Origin: Schistosoma haematobium
Taxonomy: Eukaryota; Platyhelminthes; Trematoda; Strigeidida; Schistosomatidae
Direction of reading: 5' to 3'
NCBI RefSeq assembly: GCF_000699445.3
Contig: NC_067195.1
Span: 19,911,287-19,975,286, forward strand
DNA length: 64,000 nucleotides
Shown here one piece after another: positions 1 to 13,200 of the stretch. The notes under the pieces are model-generated. The model searched no databases and was not told the origin of the DNA. It saw only the letters and a program-made list of their open reading frames with translations. The first letter of the stretch is position 1. Every line of letters begins with the position of its first letter. The translations under genes were made by a program, and so were the position numbers.

Positions 1-509
1 CTAAGGCTTAAAATTAGTCAAACTATGAGGTGGAAATAGCAGTCTGAAACCAAACAGCTGTTTCATTTTAACATGTTAGTACTAAAAATCAAACACTATT
101 GAAGTGGTTTAACTCTCAAGTCAAAATACTCACGTGAGCTCGCTAATACAATATTTCAAACCGCGACTTTAATAAATTCAGTCACGTTTTTTCTTCTCAA
201 ACAACTATGACTCTGAAATACATGCTGACTTTCAGAAATTGTACAGTGTAAAATGTTTTTAATAAAAACACTTAGATGAGATTTTCAGAACAAAACTGAA
301 GAGAAAATGTTATCTAATTTTGAAACTAGTCATGTCTATGTACTAACATCTTCAGTGCTTGAACTAGCTCAATAAGACTTCAAAGCTTGTTTGTTTACAG
401 TGTTCGGTCAATGATCAATGTTTGTTCAAATTCTCATAAAAGTCTATTTTTTAATTAACTAAGATACCTCTAGAGATTATTTTCATTAAAAAAAGAAACT
501 TTATAAAAT

Positions 510-682
510 AGATGGAACGTGGCTAGTAGTGGAATTCAAGACCTACTTGGGACTCATTGGATGTATGCATCGCCAACCCAGTGTTGATGTTTACACTGGG
601 ACTTCAACCCAGTATCTTTCGCTTCAAACCCCAACACGTTATTCACTGAGTTACGAAATCCAGATAACCGCTCACTTGGGCA
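510..682 (-). mobile_element. Degraded Smα-type tRNA-like SINE with decayed hammerhead motif
   Basis: Read on the minus strand, it has an A-box-like stretch (GTAACTCAGTGAATAACG) and a B-box-like stretch (CTGGGTTGAAGTCCC). A remnant of the hammerhead core follows (CAATGAGTCCCAAGTAGG) and then GAATTCCACTACTAGCC. The order and spacing match the better copy at 28025-28240. The catalytic CUGANGA and GAAA are both lost, so the ribozyme should be dead. Confidence 0.6.
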
Positions 683-690
683 ACGAGTAT

Positions 691-1332
691 GTTATTTACA
701 TCGTTATTAGAATGAATTTGAATTATCCCATCGTTGAAACTGTTGCCAACCAAGATTGATCAAATTCAGTAAACATTATCACCAACGGCATAGGTCAAAC
801 CCATTCTGATAATAATGTAAAAATGAAATTATTTAAAAGACGACTTAAAACCAAGGACCACTCGACAACTGCTTCAGTCAAGTTCCTGACTCAACAGACG
901 TACGAAACGATGGTCAGATAACGGATTAAAAACATGACCTACATAATATCACGTAACCTATCAGTCGATGCACAGTGTACAATATAGCCAATGAATTACT
1001 ATATCACTTCTTACTGGTCTATTAATGAAAACAAATTTCAAGTTATATAAATCCATTCGTAAAATAACACCTTAACCTTGGTAAGCAAGAAAATGTTTAA
1101 ATAACCGGTAGATAAATGTACTTCATTTATGAACATATAGCTGGATAAATTATATATATATAAGGTTTCTGGTAGGTTGGTATTGATGTAACAGTCTCAA
1201 CATAGTACATCAACATAAATAAAAGCACAATCTTCTAGAATATAAACTAACTTAGATGTTTATAATCACTATAATGTGAAAGGATACTCAGGATATCAAT
1301 GAATACAAGTTGATTTTTTATATAAAAATATT
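691..1332. other. No feature seen
   Basis: AT-rich sequence with no convincing coding frame, repeat or RNA gene. Confidence 0.5.
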
Positions 1333-1348
1333 ATGGCTTATCTTGCAG

Positions 1349-1458
1349 CTTATCAAAATACTGTTCCTGGTATGACTACTTGCTACAATTATGGAAAAAA
1401 TGTTACTTGTCACTTCTTACAATGGAACAAGACTGATATGACTGGATGTAAGCAGTAA
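1349..1458 (+). CDS. Possible short exon of a secreted or extracellular Cys-containing protein
   Basis: This is too short for a long ORF but reads unlike its surroundings: after an acceptor ATCTTGCAG it encodes PGMTTCYNYGKNVTCHFLQ followed by WNKTDMTGC. It has three cysteines and two N-glycosylation sequons (NVT, NKT). The frame ends at TAA (1456-1458), with one donor at GTAAGC just before the stop (1448) and another, GGTAAGA, just after (1461). It could be an internal exon ending at 1447 or a last coding exon with a 3' UTR intron. An ATG at 1333 is in frame upstream of the acceptor. The family is not recognised and a chance frame remains possible. Confidence 0.3.
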
Positions 1459-1461
1459 AGG

Positions 1462-4400
1462 TAAGACTATATTCATGCACTTTATTTATGCACTAACCAC
1501 TGATTTACAACAGATCAAATTCTAAAAATTTATATAACCATTCTTTATCTATTTCAACTTTATCACCTGGATACTACGACTATCCTCTATATCATTCATG
1601 ATAGCTTGAAACTATACTGAATGAATAACCACCACTATCATTATTCAATAAACCTTTATGCTACAAAGAGAGAAATTATACCTCACAACTCATAACTGTT
1701 GGGACAATTATAAATCTTGACATTTTCAGATTTCTAGAGAATTCTTGTATCTAGTGTTTTATTTAGATAAATGATAATGGATAGACAGCATTGGAAAATA
1801 ATGGAAAAATATATTTCTTATACTATTAAATGTAGCACAGTTCTTACTAATCATAAAATCTGAATAACAAAAATGACATATGATTATAAGTATATTAAAT
1901 ATACTACACATTTTCCATTGGTGAATACTATGAATGTAACAGCTGAAAATACTCTGACAGTAATTCCATCGTGATTTATACAAAGTAATTTATCGGCTAT
2001 TAAATAATAACTTTACATGAATAGCTAGAAACAAATTATAGTTTACTATGAGAAAGCAAAGATTTTACCAGTTTTCTAAATCTATCATAATAGATAAGTA
2101 CCAATTCATATGTGACTCGGTTTAATTCTACCTATTTACGACTATCATAAAAATGTTTAATTTAGTTAAAACAATCAAGCAAAAGTCCGTTTATTATGCT
2201 CAATTATCAATTTTATCAAAATTATGTATGGATATAATCAATTTAAGAAACAAAATATATAATCTTGTCTAGTATGCTGCAATTATGTAACCAAACTTAT
2301 ATCCAGACGAGAAGAGAAAAATTCCACCCTACACGTAAAATCCTTTTTTTTACAAATAACTAACTCTAGATATTTCGTAGATATGCATAAAGGTTTAAAG
2401 TAAACTAGCTACTTAAAAAAGAAAAGTAGCAAGTAAAACCATAAAAGTTATTTGACTAGGAAAGAAGAAACTAGGAAAAAACCCATTAGAAAATAAAGTA
2501 TAAAATATGCGACAGTTTTTGTCTATTCCATTATGTGTGTGTATCCGTTGTAAAGCATAAATCATAGTTTGAAAAAATATCTCTCCCAACCTATTCTAGT
2601 TCCTTTTTTTGCTTTACTTGAGGATTATTAGCAATCAACATTAGACGATTGTCACCGCCCGTCTAATATTGGGCTGATGCTTAACTTATTAGTGGAATTA
2701 GTCAAATTATATTTTTTCTTTATTTTATTTTACAATATCTCAGTCTTTTAATATATTTAGTAAAATGATATAAGTGCAGGAATATGTAACTGATACAGTT
2801 GGACTTTAGTTGCCCAGTTCAAAACGTAATCGTGCTGTTGGGACGTAACCGTTTTAGGGTGGATTTTGGTGTTTTGAAATTGCTTAACTAAAAGTATTTC
2901 ATTTCAGCAGAGTAAATATACTAATGATAATTCATGTAAAATAAGTTATGTCCAATGATAATTCAACGTCACTTCAAGATACCCTATGAAAAGAATAACT
3001 TTCCTCTGGCATAATAAATCACATTCTAAAAAGCAATGTACAGGAAAAGTCTTAATGGATTACCAGGTCAGTTGATGAATATTTGCCAGGCACGTGGTAC
3101 TAGTCGGTGTAAAATAAAATCACTCAACTTTATGCAGCTAATGTTAGGTCAAGATAGAGGAAAATGTGAAGTAACAGTTATTAGAACATAATATAACATT
3201 TTCATGATAATTTTGCTAGTTTCTAATTAAAATTGGTCATAAAGTAATTGAAATCCCCAAGTCACAACATCTAAATCAATGAAAATGTAATGCTCAAAAG
3301 TGATTAACTTTAAAGTAAATTCTACAAAGTTTTAATCTGAAGTCATAATTTGTCAAGTAAACTGGGTCAAGACAGCACTTCACAGGTAAAATTTGATAAA
3401 ACATCGACCGATACCCGGACTCGATTACACTTGAAAAAAAAAGACAAATTAATGTCAACCTAATCGCTTGAAAATATCATACTCTTCAAAAGACGCGGAA
3501 GACCTGCTTTCTCTGCTAAATCTTATCGTAAATGGTCATTTCAACAGAATCCTAAACAGGGATGAATCGATTAGCTTATCTTACGTGTTTTCCAGTTGCC
3601 CATCGCTATATTTCAGATCGTAGTGAAAATTACCGCCGGCTTCTATACAACATTCACAGTACCACATAATGCAAACTTTTAATTTTCCTAAAACCATATT
3701 TTCAGTAAATGATATTTTAAGAAAATGATACATAAATTTTCAATAAATGTTACTTTTGTACATTTTGTCTCCCTGTCCTGAAGTCTGTTTCATAAAGTTG
3801 AATAATTTCAATTTATTGTTGCTTGTAGTATAAAGATAAGTAATTTTCTAGACGCTATAACTTAAAATCAAGCGAAGAATCCGAAACTATTTAGGTTATC
3901 GACAAAACGGCTGGTCAATACGGTCTCAAAAGCATTACACTGGCCAATCAACATCAAAAACTCATAATCTAAACGTGATTAATAATTTGAATATGCTTTT
4001 TACTGTCTTTAAATTAGTTGATAAAAAACATAGTTAAGAAGCTGATTTACAATTATTAGGATCTAGAAGGACTGTTGTTACGCATTAGTTATGGTATTGA
4101 AGCGAAATTTAAAATCATGCTAGCGAATTCATATAAGTACAATTCAAACGACCATCTCACTGCTTTACTGCCATATCTGCACGATTTGATTATTACGACA
4201 TAAATCATTTTAAATAGACTTCAAAAAACAAATCGATGGAAGTCATGGAATTTGAAATGGGAATACCATTTAAGTATATTAGGCCATTTATGATGACATT
4301 ATGATAAATTCATTGACCAGTTCAACAAATAAACCGTGTTCCTACTACGATTTTGCTAGATAAATGCATTAACTTTAAATAGTACAGGAAGATGACAGGT

Positions 4401-4504
4401 TCTAGAGATCACCAGTCAAATCACTGATGAACACCATTTGTTGTAAGCATTCAACTGAATTATAATCGTGAACAACATGATTTCTTTAATAAAATTCCGC
4501 CTAT
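1462..4504. other. No feature seen
   Basis: AT-rich, with only short chance ORFs (for example 1759-1983, minus). Nothing on either strand stands out. Confidence 0.5.
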
Positions 4505-4618
4505 AGTTCTTCTAGAGTTACTGCCGGTCCCAAGCCCGGGTAAAGGAGGAGGGTTGGGTAAGGGGTCGGCAAGTCCATCCCGTGGAAAAGAAACCTTGTA
4601 AAGAAAAAACGCCAACCA
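4505..4618 (-). repeat. Dispersed repeat 'D', partial copy
   Basis: This is a locally G/C-rich block containing GGTCCCAAGCCCGGGTAAAG. Its reverse complement matches the second half of the repeat at 10045-10262 (the part with CACGGGATGG and the CCCGGGCTTGGGACCGGCAG motif). Its nature is unknown; it is similar to a repeat block found elsewhere in schistosome DNA. Confidence 0.6.
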
Positions 4619-4789
4619 CAATGAAATAAATATCTAGTATGAACCTATAGTACAGAAAAGGAAAAAACATGTCATCGAAGTTTACTGAAGCTTTTATTTC
4701 TCTTCATTGCTTTTCCTTAATTCAATAATAACCATAAGTCGATAAACGATAATTGATTATTTAAAAGGAAAAAGGATTAATAAACTTAC

Positions 4790-5201
4790 TGGCTTTGCAT
4801 GGGTCAAGCCAATTGCTTTCTGGATATAATATGGCCAAATCTTTCTCTGGCTCAAATTTTAGTGACTTTGGTATAAAATAGTTTATTTTTTCATGTAACC
4901 TTTCAACGAATAATGTGTTCTTTGATATGTTATGATCTTTAAAAATCTTTTTGTGCGTCGATTTTGAATCTGTTTGAGTTACATTAGAAAATCTACTATT
5001 ATGATTATTAGTAGTATTAATATTCATTTTGTGCTTTTTGACTTTGTAATTATGTGGTTTCTGAAAATATGAACCATTATATGATTGAAATTGATTCTTG
5101 ATTAATTGACTCCCTGAAACAGATGGACCAGGATGAATGAAATATACTTTCGGTATATTTATTATTGTTTCTTCAGTTACATGTGGATTCAGCCAAACCA
5201 A
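4790..5201 (-). CDS. Likely internal exon of an unrecognised gene (137 codons)
   Basis: One frame stays open on the minus strand from an acceptor (TTTAATTGTAAACATACAG, AG at 5202-5203) to a good donor GTAAGT (4784-4789). The exon enters in phase 0 and leaves in phase 1. The residues are not low complexity: it starts LVWLNPHVTEETIINIPK, continues VYFIHPGPSVSGSQLIKNQ, then a Lys/Asn/Ser-rich middle, and ends with ERLHEKINYFIPKSL and ESNWLDPCKA. No repeat similarity is seen. I cannot name the family, and I did not find convincing partner exons, which may lie in or beyond the flanking long introns. Frame, length, splice signals and lack of repeat similarity argue for a real exon. A chance open frame cannot be ruled out. 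Confidence 0.6.
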
Positions 5202-6544
5202 CTGTATGTTTACAATTAAATGTACAAATGCATTTATTAAGACAAAGAAATGATCAACAGGAAAATTCATTTGAATAGTAGTGTATTCAATATATTTGTG
5301 TGTGCGTGAGATATAAATTCCGGTACAAATTGGTTAATAAAATCTTGATTGCAAACTGAGCATAAACTCAGTCATCAGTACCCTCTCATTCTAAATAGTT
5401 TTTTTAATAGTTGATTTCTAATCTATTTACTTGTGGATACACTGACTTATCTTTATAATTATTACTGATACACCTGAAGGATATATGGAGTCATCGAACA
5501 ATTTACTTGGATGCATCAACTATTAGAAAGCAGAAATTCCAGTACATATAAAATAGCTTGCTTTAGGATCATTTTCGGACTTCATAATTGTCGATGAATA
5601 AGCGCATATTGATTAACTGATATGTGTTGTAATCGTGATTTCAGTCAATACAAAACTGTACAGAAACAATTTTGAGATTAGATGAGATAATGCTGTTAGA
5701 GTTACGTAGGGTATTATCGTCAAAAGGTCATAATTTATGGCATTGACCAATAGAGTTACTATCTCGACCCTATCACATATACATATATAGTGGAGCTTTA
5801 GACACACTGACTACACACATATATACGTATGTTACAGGCTTACAAGTCAGTCTCCCAATCAATCGTAAATTTTTAATAGTTTGCATTATTTGATTGTGTA
5901 TACGTACATGTATACACCAGTAGTGTATGGCAAATTTTTTATTTCACTCAACACACCCAAGAGACATGTGTGTACAAAGACAGCTGACGCATATCAATTG
6001 ATATTATATTATACTATAGGCCTTAATATTCGCTAACAATTCATTGAGTCCTTAAGAATAGAAATGTTCATGTATTGGTACAGTACAACATCTCAAAAAT
6101 CGGTACAAACGAAAACTTAACTACAAAGAAAATGCTTGAACATATTGTTTTATGTTGTCTTCATTTTTCTCGCAACCATGTATATCAGATTATTGGTTTT
6201 TATATTCATGAGATAAAACAAGTGTTATCGACATTATGAAATGAGTCACATACGGTCTAATGTTATATAATACGTAACTTCATTGTAGTGTTTTATCCTA
6301 AGATTTTAAGTTATAGAAGTTGAGGTGATCGATTCCTGTCTATGGAATCAGTTTCAACTTGGAATGCTAATATTCAGAGAACCATTGAATATCAGGGTAA
6401 ATTGTTTCGTTCTACTACTCAAGTTCTTTAAATCGAACAACAAAGATTTGTCATTCAATCGAGTCTCAGGATTTCAAATTTCTGGGAAAAGCACGATACC
6501 GTTCAATAATTGTGAAGTGACCAGTGTATTGTTTGTCTAGTCCT
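5202..6544. other. No feature seen; probably intron
   Basis: AT-rich. On the minus strand it lies upstream of the exon at 4790-5201 and is probably part of its intron. Short ORFs here look random. Confidence 0.4.
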
Positions 6545-6790
6545 TTTAGTGCTGATCGAACTTTATTCATTAAGTTGCAATATGACCATCAGTCTAAGTG
6601 ACTTGACATTTCATGAGCTATGTTGAGATATCAAGTGATTGGTGCTGCGAAACAGAGTAGAACAGCATAGAATCATTCAGAGAGCTCAAGTTCCCTCAAG
6701 ATTACAGATACAGCTTACTGACGAGTGTCGGATAGCTGGAAATATAGGATGAGGGTGCGCAATCGACTACCGTTAACCGTCTAACAACTA
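6545..6790 (+). mobile_element. Family-B hammerhead-bearing repeat, degraded copy
   Basis: It shares the order of motifs with the copies at 30215-30545 and 40505-40800: AAGTTGCAATATGACC, AGTCTAAGTGACTTGACA, then CTCAAGTTCCCTCAAGATTA and a hammerhead-like core CTGACGAGTGTCGGATAGC. The GAAA box is changed (GGAAAT), so activity is unlikely. Confidence 0.6.
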
Positions 6791-6908
6791 ATATTCTTGA
6801 ATAGATTACTTTTTGATGGAGAATTTCCGTTTGTGTTTACAAGTTTGAATGTACACAAATCGATCAACATATAGTTCACATTTTAATCGTTTAAAGATCC
6901 CCGTCATA

Positions 6909-7251
6909 TTAAAAGACTAGTATTTGAAAGCAGAATATTCTCTTCGATAAATTCTCTTCAGGTTCTACAATTATATATATCCAAATTAATAATCCGAAGA
7001 AATGGCCAAGTTAAGGGCAAAGTACATCGTTAAAAGAATATGAATTTAGGATTGTGATAAACAAGATACAATAGAATTGTTAATGTTGATATGACTCCTA
7101 CAGAATGTTAACTTGAATCTGCGTATATGTTAAGTGAAATTTTAAGATCCATGATCAGAGTAAATATAGTTCAAATAGGGTGACCTAATTTGATTATGGC
7201 CTTTCTCAGTCAATTGTATTGTCTCTGTTATCTGTATTCATAAATCTTTGC

Positions 7252-7300
<49 letters not shown>

Positions 7301-7693
7301 GTATTATTCGTTAAACATAATTAATCTCCCCCATACATGATTCATTCACTTCGCATTCATCCCTCCGTATTACGTCTTATTTATTTGATCGAATTGTAAT
7401 TGCACTATTATTTCTTTCTCACCCTATTTGACCCATATTTACTCTGATCATGGATCTTAAAATTTCACTTAACATATACTCAGATTCAAGTTAACATTCT
7501 ATATGAGTCATATTAACATTAACAATTTTATTGTATTTTGTTTATCACAATCCTAAATTCATATTCTTTTAACGATGTACTTTGCCCTTAACTTGGCCAT
7601 TTCTTCGGATTATTAATTTGGATATATATAATTGTAGAACCTGAAGAGAATTTATCGAAGAGAATATTCTGCGTTCAAATACTAGTCTTTTAA
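6909..7693. repeat. Large fold-back (inverted) repeat with ~275-bp arms
   Basis: The left arm 6909-7182 is the near-exact reverse complement of the right arm 7419-7693, with a few mismatches and small indels. Shared landmarks include AAGAAATGGCCAAGTTAAGG in the left arm and its complement near 7583-7602. The 236-bp loop carries a (TTA)n run. No ORF or terminal duplication was found. It could be an inverted duplication of a repeat or a fold-back/MITE-like element. Confidence 0.85.
7253..7299. repeat. (TTA)n microsatellite
   Basis: About 15 uninterrupted TTA units lie inside the loop of the fold-back repeat. Confidence 0.95.
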
Positions 7694-8154
7694 CAGTTCA
7701 CATTGTTATGATCTAGGTCAATCAAAATCAATTATGAATATCACTTAACGAAAAGTACAAGCTCACACATTTGGTAATAAACATAATGATTGAACGTGTT
7801 AGTGTATATTGTGACTTCGTATATCAGTCTATAATATTCTTGAGTTTGAAGCGATGATGACTGATTTTGATTCCAGCTGAAACATGAACAACAGAATACA
7901 GTTACGTACAGCTTATAAGTCCTAAACAAATGAACTGTGAGTTCTAGATTTGACTGCTAACTACCATCCAAAGCATAATCAAGCCGCTATGTTGTAAGAC
8001 TGCTTAATATATAGACCACGTCCAGCTTGCTTCAAATGTCAAGAAAAAGTTCATTCTACGCAATACAATTGACTTTTAGGTGCTAAACGTGCATATACTA
8101 TGAAATATATGTCTATGACATTTTTTTCAGATATTAAAAGATATGAGACTAAGC

Positions 8155-8211
<57 letters not shown>

Positions 8212-9288
8212 GAGTTAGTTGACATTTAACAAACCGATGATCAGAGATGAAATTTAAAAGTACAAAATCACTCATGATTATTTACTTCATTCAACTGTAA
8301 CAATGTCCAACAAACTAATATCATATATTTACTAATACGCAACATAAAACAATTATAAAAACACTATACTAACGATCTTTAATGAATCGAACAGGTTTAC
8401 TATAGTTACTTTAAGAATTTGTCGCGAAACTCAAAGAGCAGTGAAGGATTTCATGTATTGTATTTAAAAAAAATACTTAGAAATTGTCTATATCTAATCC
8501 TTAAAATACTGAAGATTGGTAGAAATATCTTTTCGTTAACCACATCAAGAATATGATGTGATAAGTTGACGAAGTTACAAGAAATACCTACACCTGATAC
8601 AGATTGTGTTAGGTCCTGAGAAACATAATGAATGGTAACTTTGGGATCCTTTTATAAACCAATACTAAACGTATATTTTTATCGTATAATTGTTAAATAA
8701 CTAAACTATTCATATTCATGTTCCTCTTATTATAAGCTTTATTTTTACCTCTGGACCATTATTATGTTTTACCATTGTTGAATTATGCCCTGTCTATTAG
8801 TCACTGACCTCTAATCGGCGGTCACAAGTTATAACAGATTGTATCTGAGAGTACTTGATATGATTCAATAAGTGTCAAAGATGATTCTGTGAGTAAAAAA
8901 GCAATCCGATCTTTACACTTTCAACAATTACACACTTAACTTCACACTTCTAACCCTGGTACTCCTAATCGTAATACCTAACCCTAATACAACTAACCCT
9001 CCAAAATCTAGCTACTAACATTAATATAACTATGGTTAAACTTTTAATGTCTAACCCCCACCTAGTTTCATTCACCATCATAAATAACTCAACATGTTAG
9101 AGTTCATTATTATCTCAAAATTGTTTATCCTCTGCAATTTTATTGTTTTATTTTTAAGTTTACATTAATATTTACTTGGTGAATATTTAAATATTTCTTC
9201 TGTATTTACAAATTTAGTATTACAAATGCTTTATGAGATGATTTATACTCATAATACTAATCACTAGTTTGATATCTTTATCAATATC
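7694..9288. other. Mostly unassigned, with a TTA run and CTAACCCT motifs
   Basis: Apart from the (TTA)n at 8155, the stretch 8930-9060 holds several scattered CTAACCCT or CCTAAC words, too irregular for a telomeric array. No gene was found. Confidence 0.4.
8155..8211. repeat. (TTA)n microsatellite
   Basis: About 19 TTA units. On the minus strand it reads as poly-Asn in a spurious ORF. Confidence 0.95.
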
Positions 9289-9478
9289 AGAAGGGGTTTT
9301 GTGGAGATTTCTAGAAATTTCAATAGTTGAAATCATATGTAAATTGAAGGTAGACCACCATGGAAAACCTGGAAGCGCGAGACTGATAGGTCCTGAGTTC
9401 GAATCTAGTGGGGTGGGGGATCGTGGATGAGCACTACTGAGGAGTCCCATACTAGGACTAAACGGCCATCCATTCAAC
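9289..9478 (+). mobile_element. Family-A HHR-SINE with an inverted 3' tail at its 5' side
   Basis: Bases 9289-9373 are the family's 3' tail in reverse (TAGACCACCATGGAAAACCT). They are followed directly by the forward tRNA-like half (GTCCTGAGTTCGAATCTAGT contains a B box) and a hammerhead motif at 9430-9475. The core CTGAGGA (9437-9443) and stem II (GTCC/GGAC) are intact, but GAAA has become TAAA, which should abolish cleavage. The A-box part is missing. Confidence 0.75.
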
Positions 9479-10044
9479 ATTATCTAGTAAGAGACTTGTT
9501 ACATTTGTAAATATTTCATAGCCTTAAAACCAACAAAATGAACATATAGTTTTCTAAAAACTGAAACTTGTACGCTAATTACTTGTTCTGTATTTTTTGT
9601 TTTCTTTTTCTCGAAATTAAATGGGTAAGGTAACCTGTAGAAAAAATGTTTTATAAACCAGAATTCATATTTGATAATAAAACAAAAAAATATTTAAATT
9701 AAATAAATAAGCAAAATAATATTTTTCGAAAGTAAGTAAAAGTTATGATGTTTAGTGGGAAAATCTTTTTCTGTCTTTGATTTTTACCGAACAGAGAATC
9801 ATTGGAATGAAAGAAAGATGTACATATTCATTATTTTTGTTTAATGCATAGAAATGACACTAGCTGGAGAACTGTTTATAGTTGAAAAAAACGAACATTG
9901 GTAAGCTACCTTATCTGCTTTAGACTCACTAAAAAGGGGAATAGAGAACTCAAGTCAATGTTGATTCTCCCGGTCTCCCACATTATCTAGATATTCCATA
10001 TACCTATATTAATTGTTGCTCTGGTTGTCAGTAGAGACATAGGT

Positions 10045-10262
10045 CTAATGACTTTCAAAGAAACTCGGCTTTCACCATGAGGCTTCATAATTCTTTTGAA
10101 TGAATATCCTTCAATTCAGAGGTCACAGTTTAAATTGTTTATTCTGGCTAGCGCTTTTTAAGCATGGTTGTTTTCTACGGGATGGAGTTGTTAACGTTAT
10201 ACCAAATCCTCTTTCTTTACCCAGGCTTAGGACTTGCAGTAACCCCAGAAGAGCTACAGGCT
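10045..10262 (+). repeat. Dispersed repeat 'D', longest copy
   Basis: It begins CTCGGCTTTCACCATGAGGC and runs to CCCCAGAAGAGCTACAGG. Its first half is repeated at 38180-38300 and its second half, inverted, at 4505-4618. The recurrence proves it is repetitive; it has no coding frame and I cannot assign its parent element. Confidence 0.7.
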
Positions 10263-10265
10263 GAA

Positions 10266-13200
10266 TAAAGCCAATACATGATTGGAGTAAATATTTTTTG
10301 TAAGGTCAAAGTCTCATTGAAAGTTATTATTATTATTGCAAACAATTAATTTCACTGCATAGTGTTTATAAATAAATATCTATCAATGATCAAATAAGAG
10401 CCTATTTTAAGACAGAGTTTAATCATTTCCATATACATATGAGACGAATTATTTCACCAAATATCTTATTATACATGTCCTTATCCTTACTAACATTTTA
10501 CTTTTGGTCATGTAATTTTATTGTCTTTCTAGGGAGAACTATCAATACAAAGTTATACAATCCTTTATATATGGGTTATATAATTATAAATTTCAAGGTT
10601 TTTTATATTTAATTATTTATCGCTAGCTGCTCTATACAACTATAAGAATGATAGGCGATTATAATGAATTCATTAAAGGAAAATAAACTTGATTACTATT
10701 ACTTCGATTCATTTCATGCCAGATATCTCTAGATGTTATTCTACTAGCTTTTAGTTTAATAATGAATAGTACCTAGTTTTTGTATATAGCGTTCGTTATC
10801 ATGTTTACATAATCGACTGGTACAAAAGACAGTAAACAAGAATAATGAATGAAAGTCATTATTACTTCTTCACAATCATCATCATCCTCATATATGGGTA
10901 GACCGTTCATTCAGAGCTGAAGATCAAAATACGGTTTTACACAATTTGTGTAAATCATTTGCTATTCATTCAATGGAGATGTGAAACACCTCCCAAATTA
11001 AATAAACTATCATTAACCAAAGTATTTTATGACTGGACACATTAAGAAAAGTTTGGTAGTAATTTTTACAAATTGTTTTTAAATCGGTTTGAAAATTCAA
11101 GTTGGTATCACTAGAATTTCGAACACGAAAATACAGAGAAGGTAATTTACATGAAATCGCTAGTTCGCAAATTTGATTTATTACAAATTATACCTTCTAG
11201 GCGTCAATCGGGAAACTGTGTACACTACTGAATACTTTTTGGACAGCTACTTATCGGGAAAGATAGAATCCAATAGCTATTTTTCTCTTTTTAATAATAG
11301 TATTAGTAGTATCTGTTCTATTCAATACCATATGTTTGATTACGGTGAAAAATTCGTCATGCGAAAAATGTAATGCCGCAAATTGTGAAAATTAGAGAAA
11401 AACTGAATCTAAAATAAGTTTTTCAACAGCGAAACTGTTAGTTAATATATCTCGTTTCTTCAATGGAGAAAGAAGAATGAGAAATATACGGAGCACTGTG
11501 GTAGTTCAGCGTGAACTTCTGCAGTATTTGGCCGTGTACTACATTGTGATTTCTATGAAAACATGTGAATCTATGAGATTAAATGAGAGAATTGGTCACT
11601 TTAATAAAAACTTGATAAATAATAGGGCTATTTACTAAGTGGTAACATAAGTGGACCATAATTATGGCCAGACTTCTATTTTCATACTATAGGTTTATGT
11701 GAACAATGCCTGATAATCACATCTGTATTACCAAAATGAAAATTATCACTTTTCTAGATTTCAGTAAAATTATTTGGTGTGTGTGTGTGATAATTTTAGA
11801 GGTAAGAAAGGATTCATGTAATTGAAAACTGATAAGATGTGTATTTTATCATATTTTTCTTCTTTGTTACGGCTTATCTTTAACCTATCTAGTTGACCTT
11901 TCAATTTTCATATAAAAATGTTCTTCACAAGTATATATGTGATCAGATCCATCATTTGATTATTTGCCATTTTTGACATTATGACCAAATAATTGATGAT
12001 ACACTGTTGTCAGAATAAATCTTCAGAACGTTAGAAATTAACAGATTTAAGGAATTACCGCTCAAGATATTTAAATGCTGTGTAAATTGTATAGAATTAA
12101 TTACTGTGAAATCATTTAAAGTTTGCGGAATATTCTGTTCATATTTTTCATGCAACCAGATCACTTTATGAATGTAAACAGAATAAGAACAACAAATCTA
12201 GCAGAATAAAAGAAGTTTTATTCTATTTCTCGGCTACTCATCAGCTGCAAACAGCCTAAGATTGCAATTAGCAATATAAATATAAACAAATGTTTAACAT
12301 ACTATAGTTAGTGAAGTTTAGATGAATGTTTGAGACGGGACTTAAAAAAGTCATACTAGTAAGAAGAATAGGGGACAGGATGTATCAATAAACATAGGTA
12401 AGATTGATTCGTTGTTATATGTTGGAGAGTAGTAATGCAAAGGAGAATAACGGATGATGACAAAACAGTTATGTGAGAGTAATCAAACTAGTAGATAATT
12501 GCATAATAATTCAACACGATTAGAAACAAGATCAAATTAGTATGTGAACATCGATAAAATTATATGTGATATAAATTAAATGACGAAAAATTAAAAAGGT
12601 TATTCGATTGACACTTAGTTACCATGATAAAGAAAGGCTAATCACACTTTAATTCTGCATACATACGTCAGGTCGGAGAAGTCTGATAGCAATCGCTTAC
12701 GTAAAACGGAGCAAAATCAGTGTTGATTGTCTGTTAATTTCAACTGCATTACTCATATCCACTTTGTGTACACTATCCAGAAGATGCCTGGAAATCACAT
12801 TTGTGTTAAATCAGTTTTGTTTTTCCAAATTAAAAACAAGCAAACTGTAAAACAACTTGTTTATTTTCGTTTCAGATAGCTACTTTAATGCTTAATCATT
12901 AGAGATTTGTGCTATTTATAATATTTTTAAAAAATTAATGAGATTTTCCTTATCGCGTTGTCTTATTTATTAGATTTGAATTTTTGTGTATATTACCTAC
13001 CGCATCCGAACAGTACAAGGGAAAATAATTTTAAGGTGAATTTCATACGACTGAGTAAACAGCTAGATTATGAAAAATAGATTGTGATTAACTATTGAGG
13101 ATAATAAACGTAATTTTATTCTACTCCCTCAAGGTATAGAAGAAGATCTGTACAAACAGCTTGGATATTTAGATAAAACGTTTGTTCTTTCAAATAATAG

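Noticed and set aside
2653..2667. CACCGCCCGTC, like the 3' end of small-subunit rRNA
   Set aside because: Only about 11 bases match and no flanking rRNA structure exists; chance.
8030..8075. Plus-strand peptide CFKCQEKVHSTQ, like a CCHC zinc knuckle
   Set aside because: The last Cys is absent and no gag frame surrounds it.
8930..9060. CTAACCCT words suggesting telomere sequence
   Set aside because: They are irregular and spaced; similar words occur in dispersed repeat C. No array.
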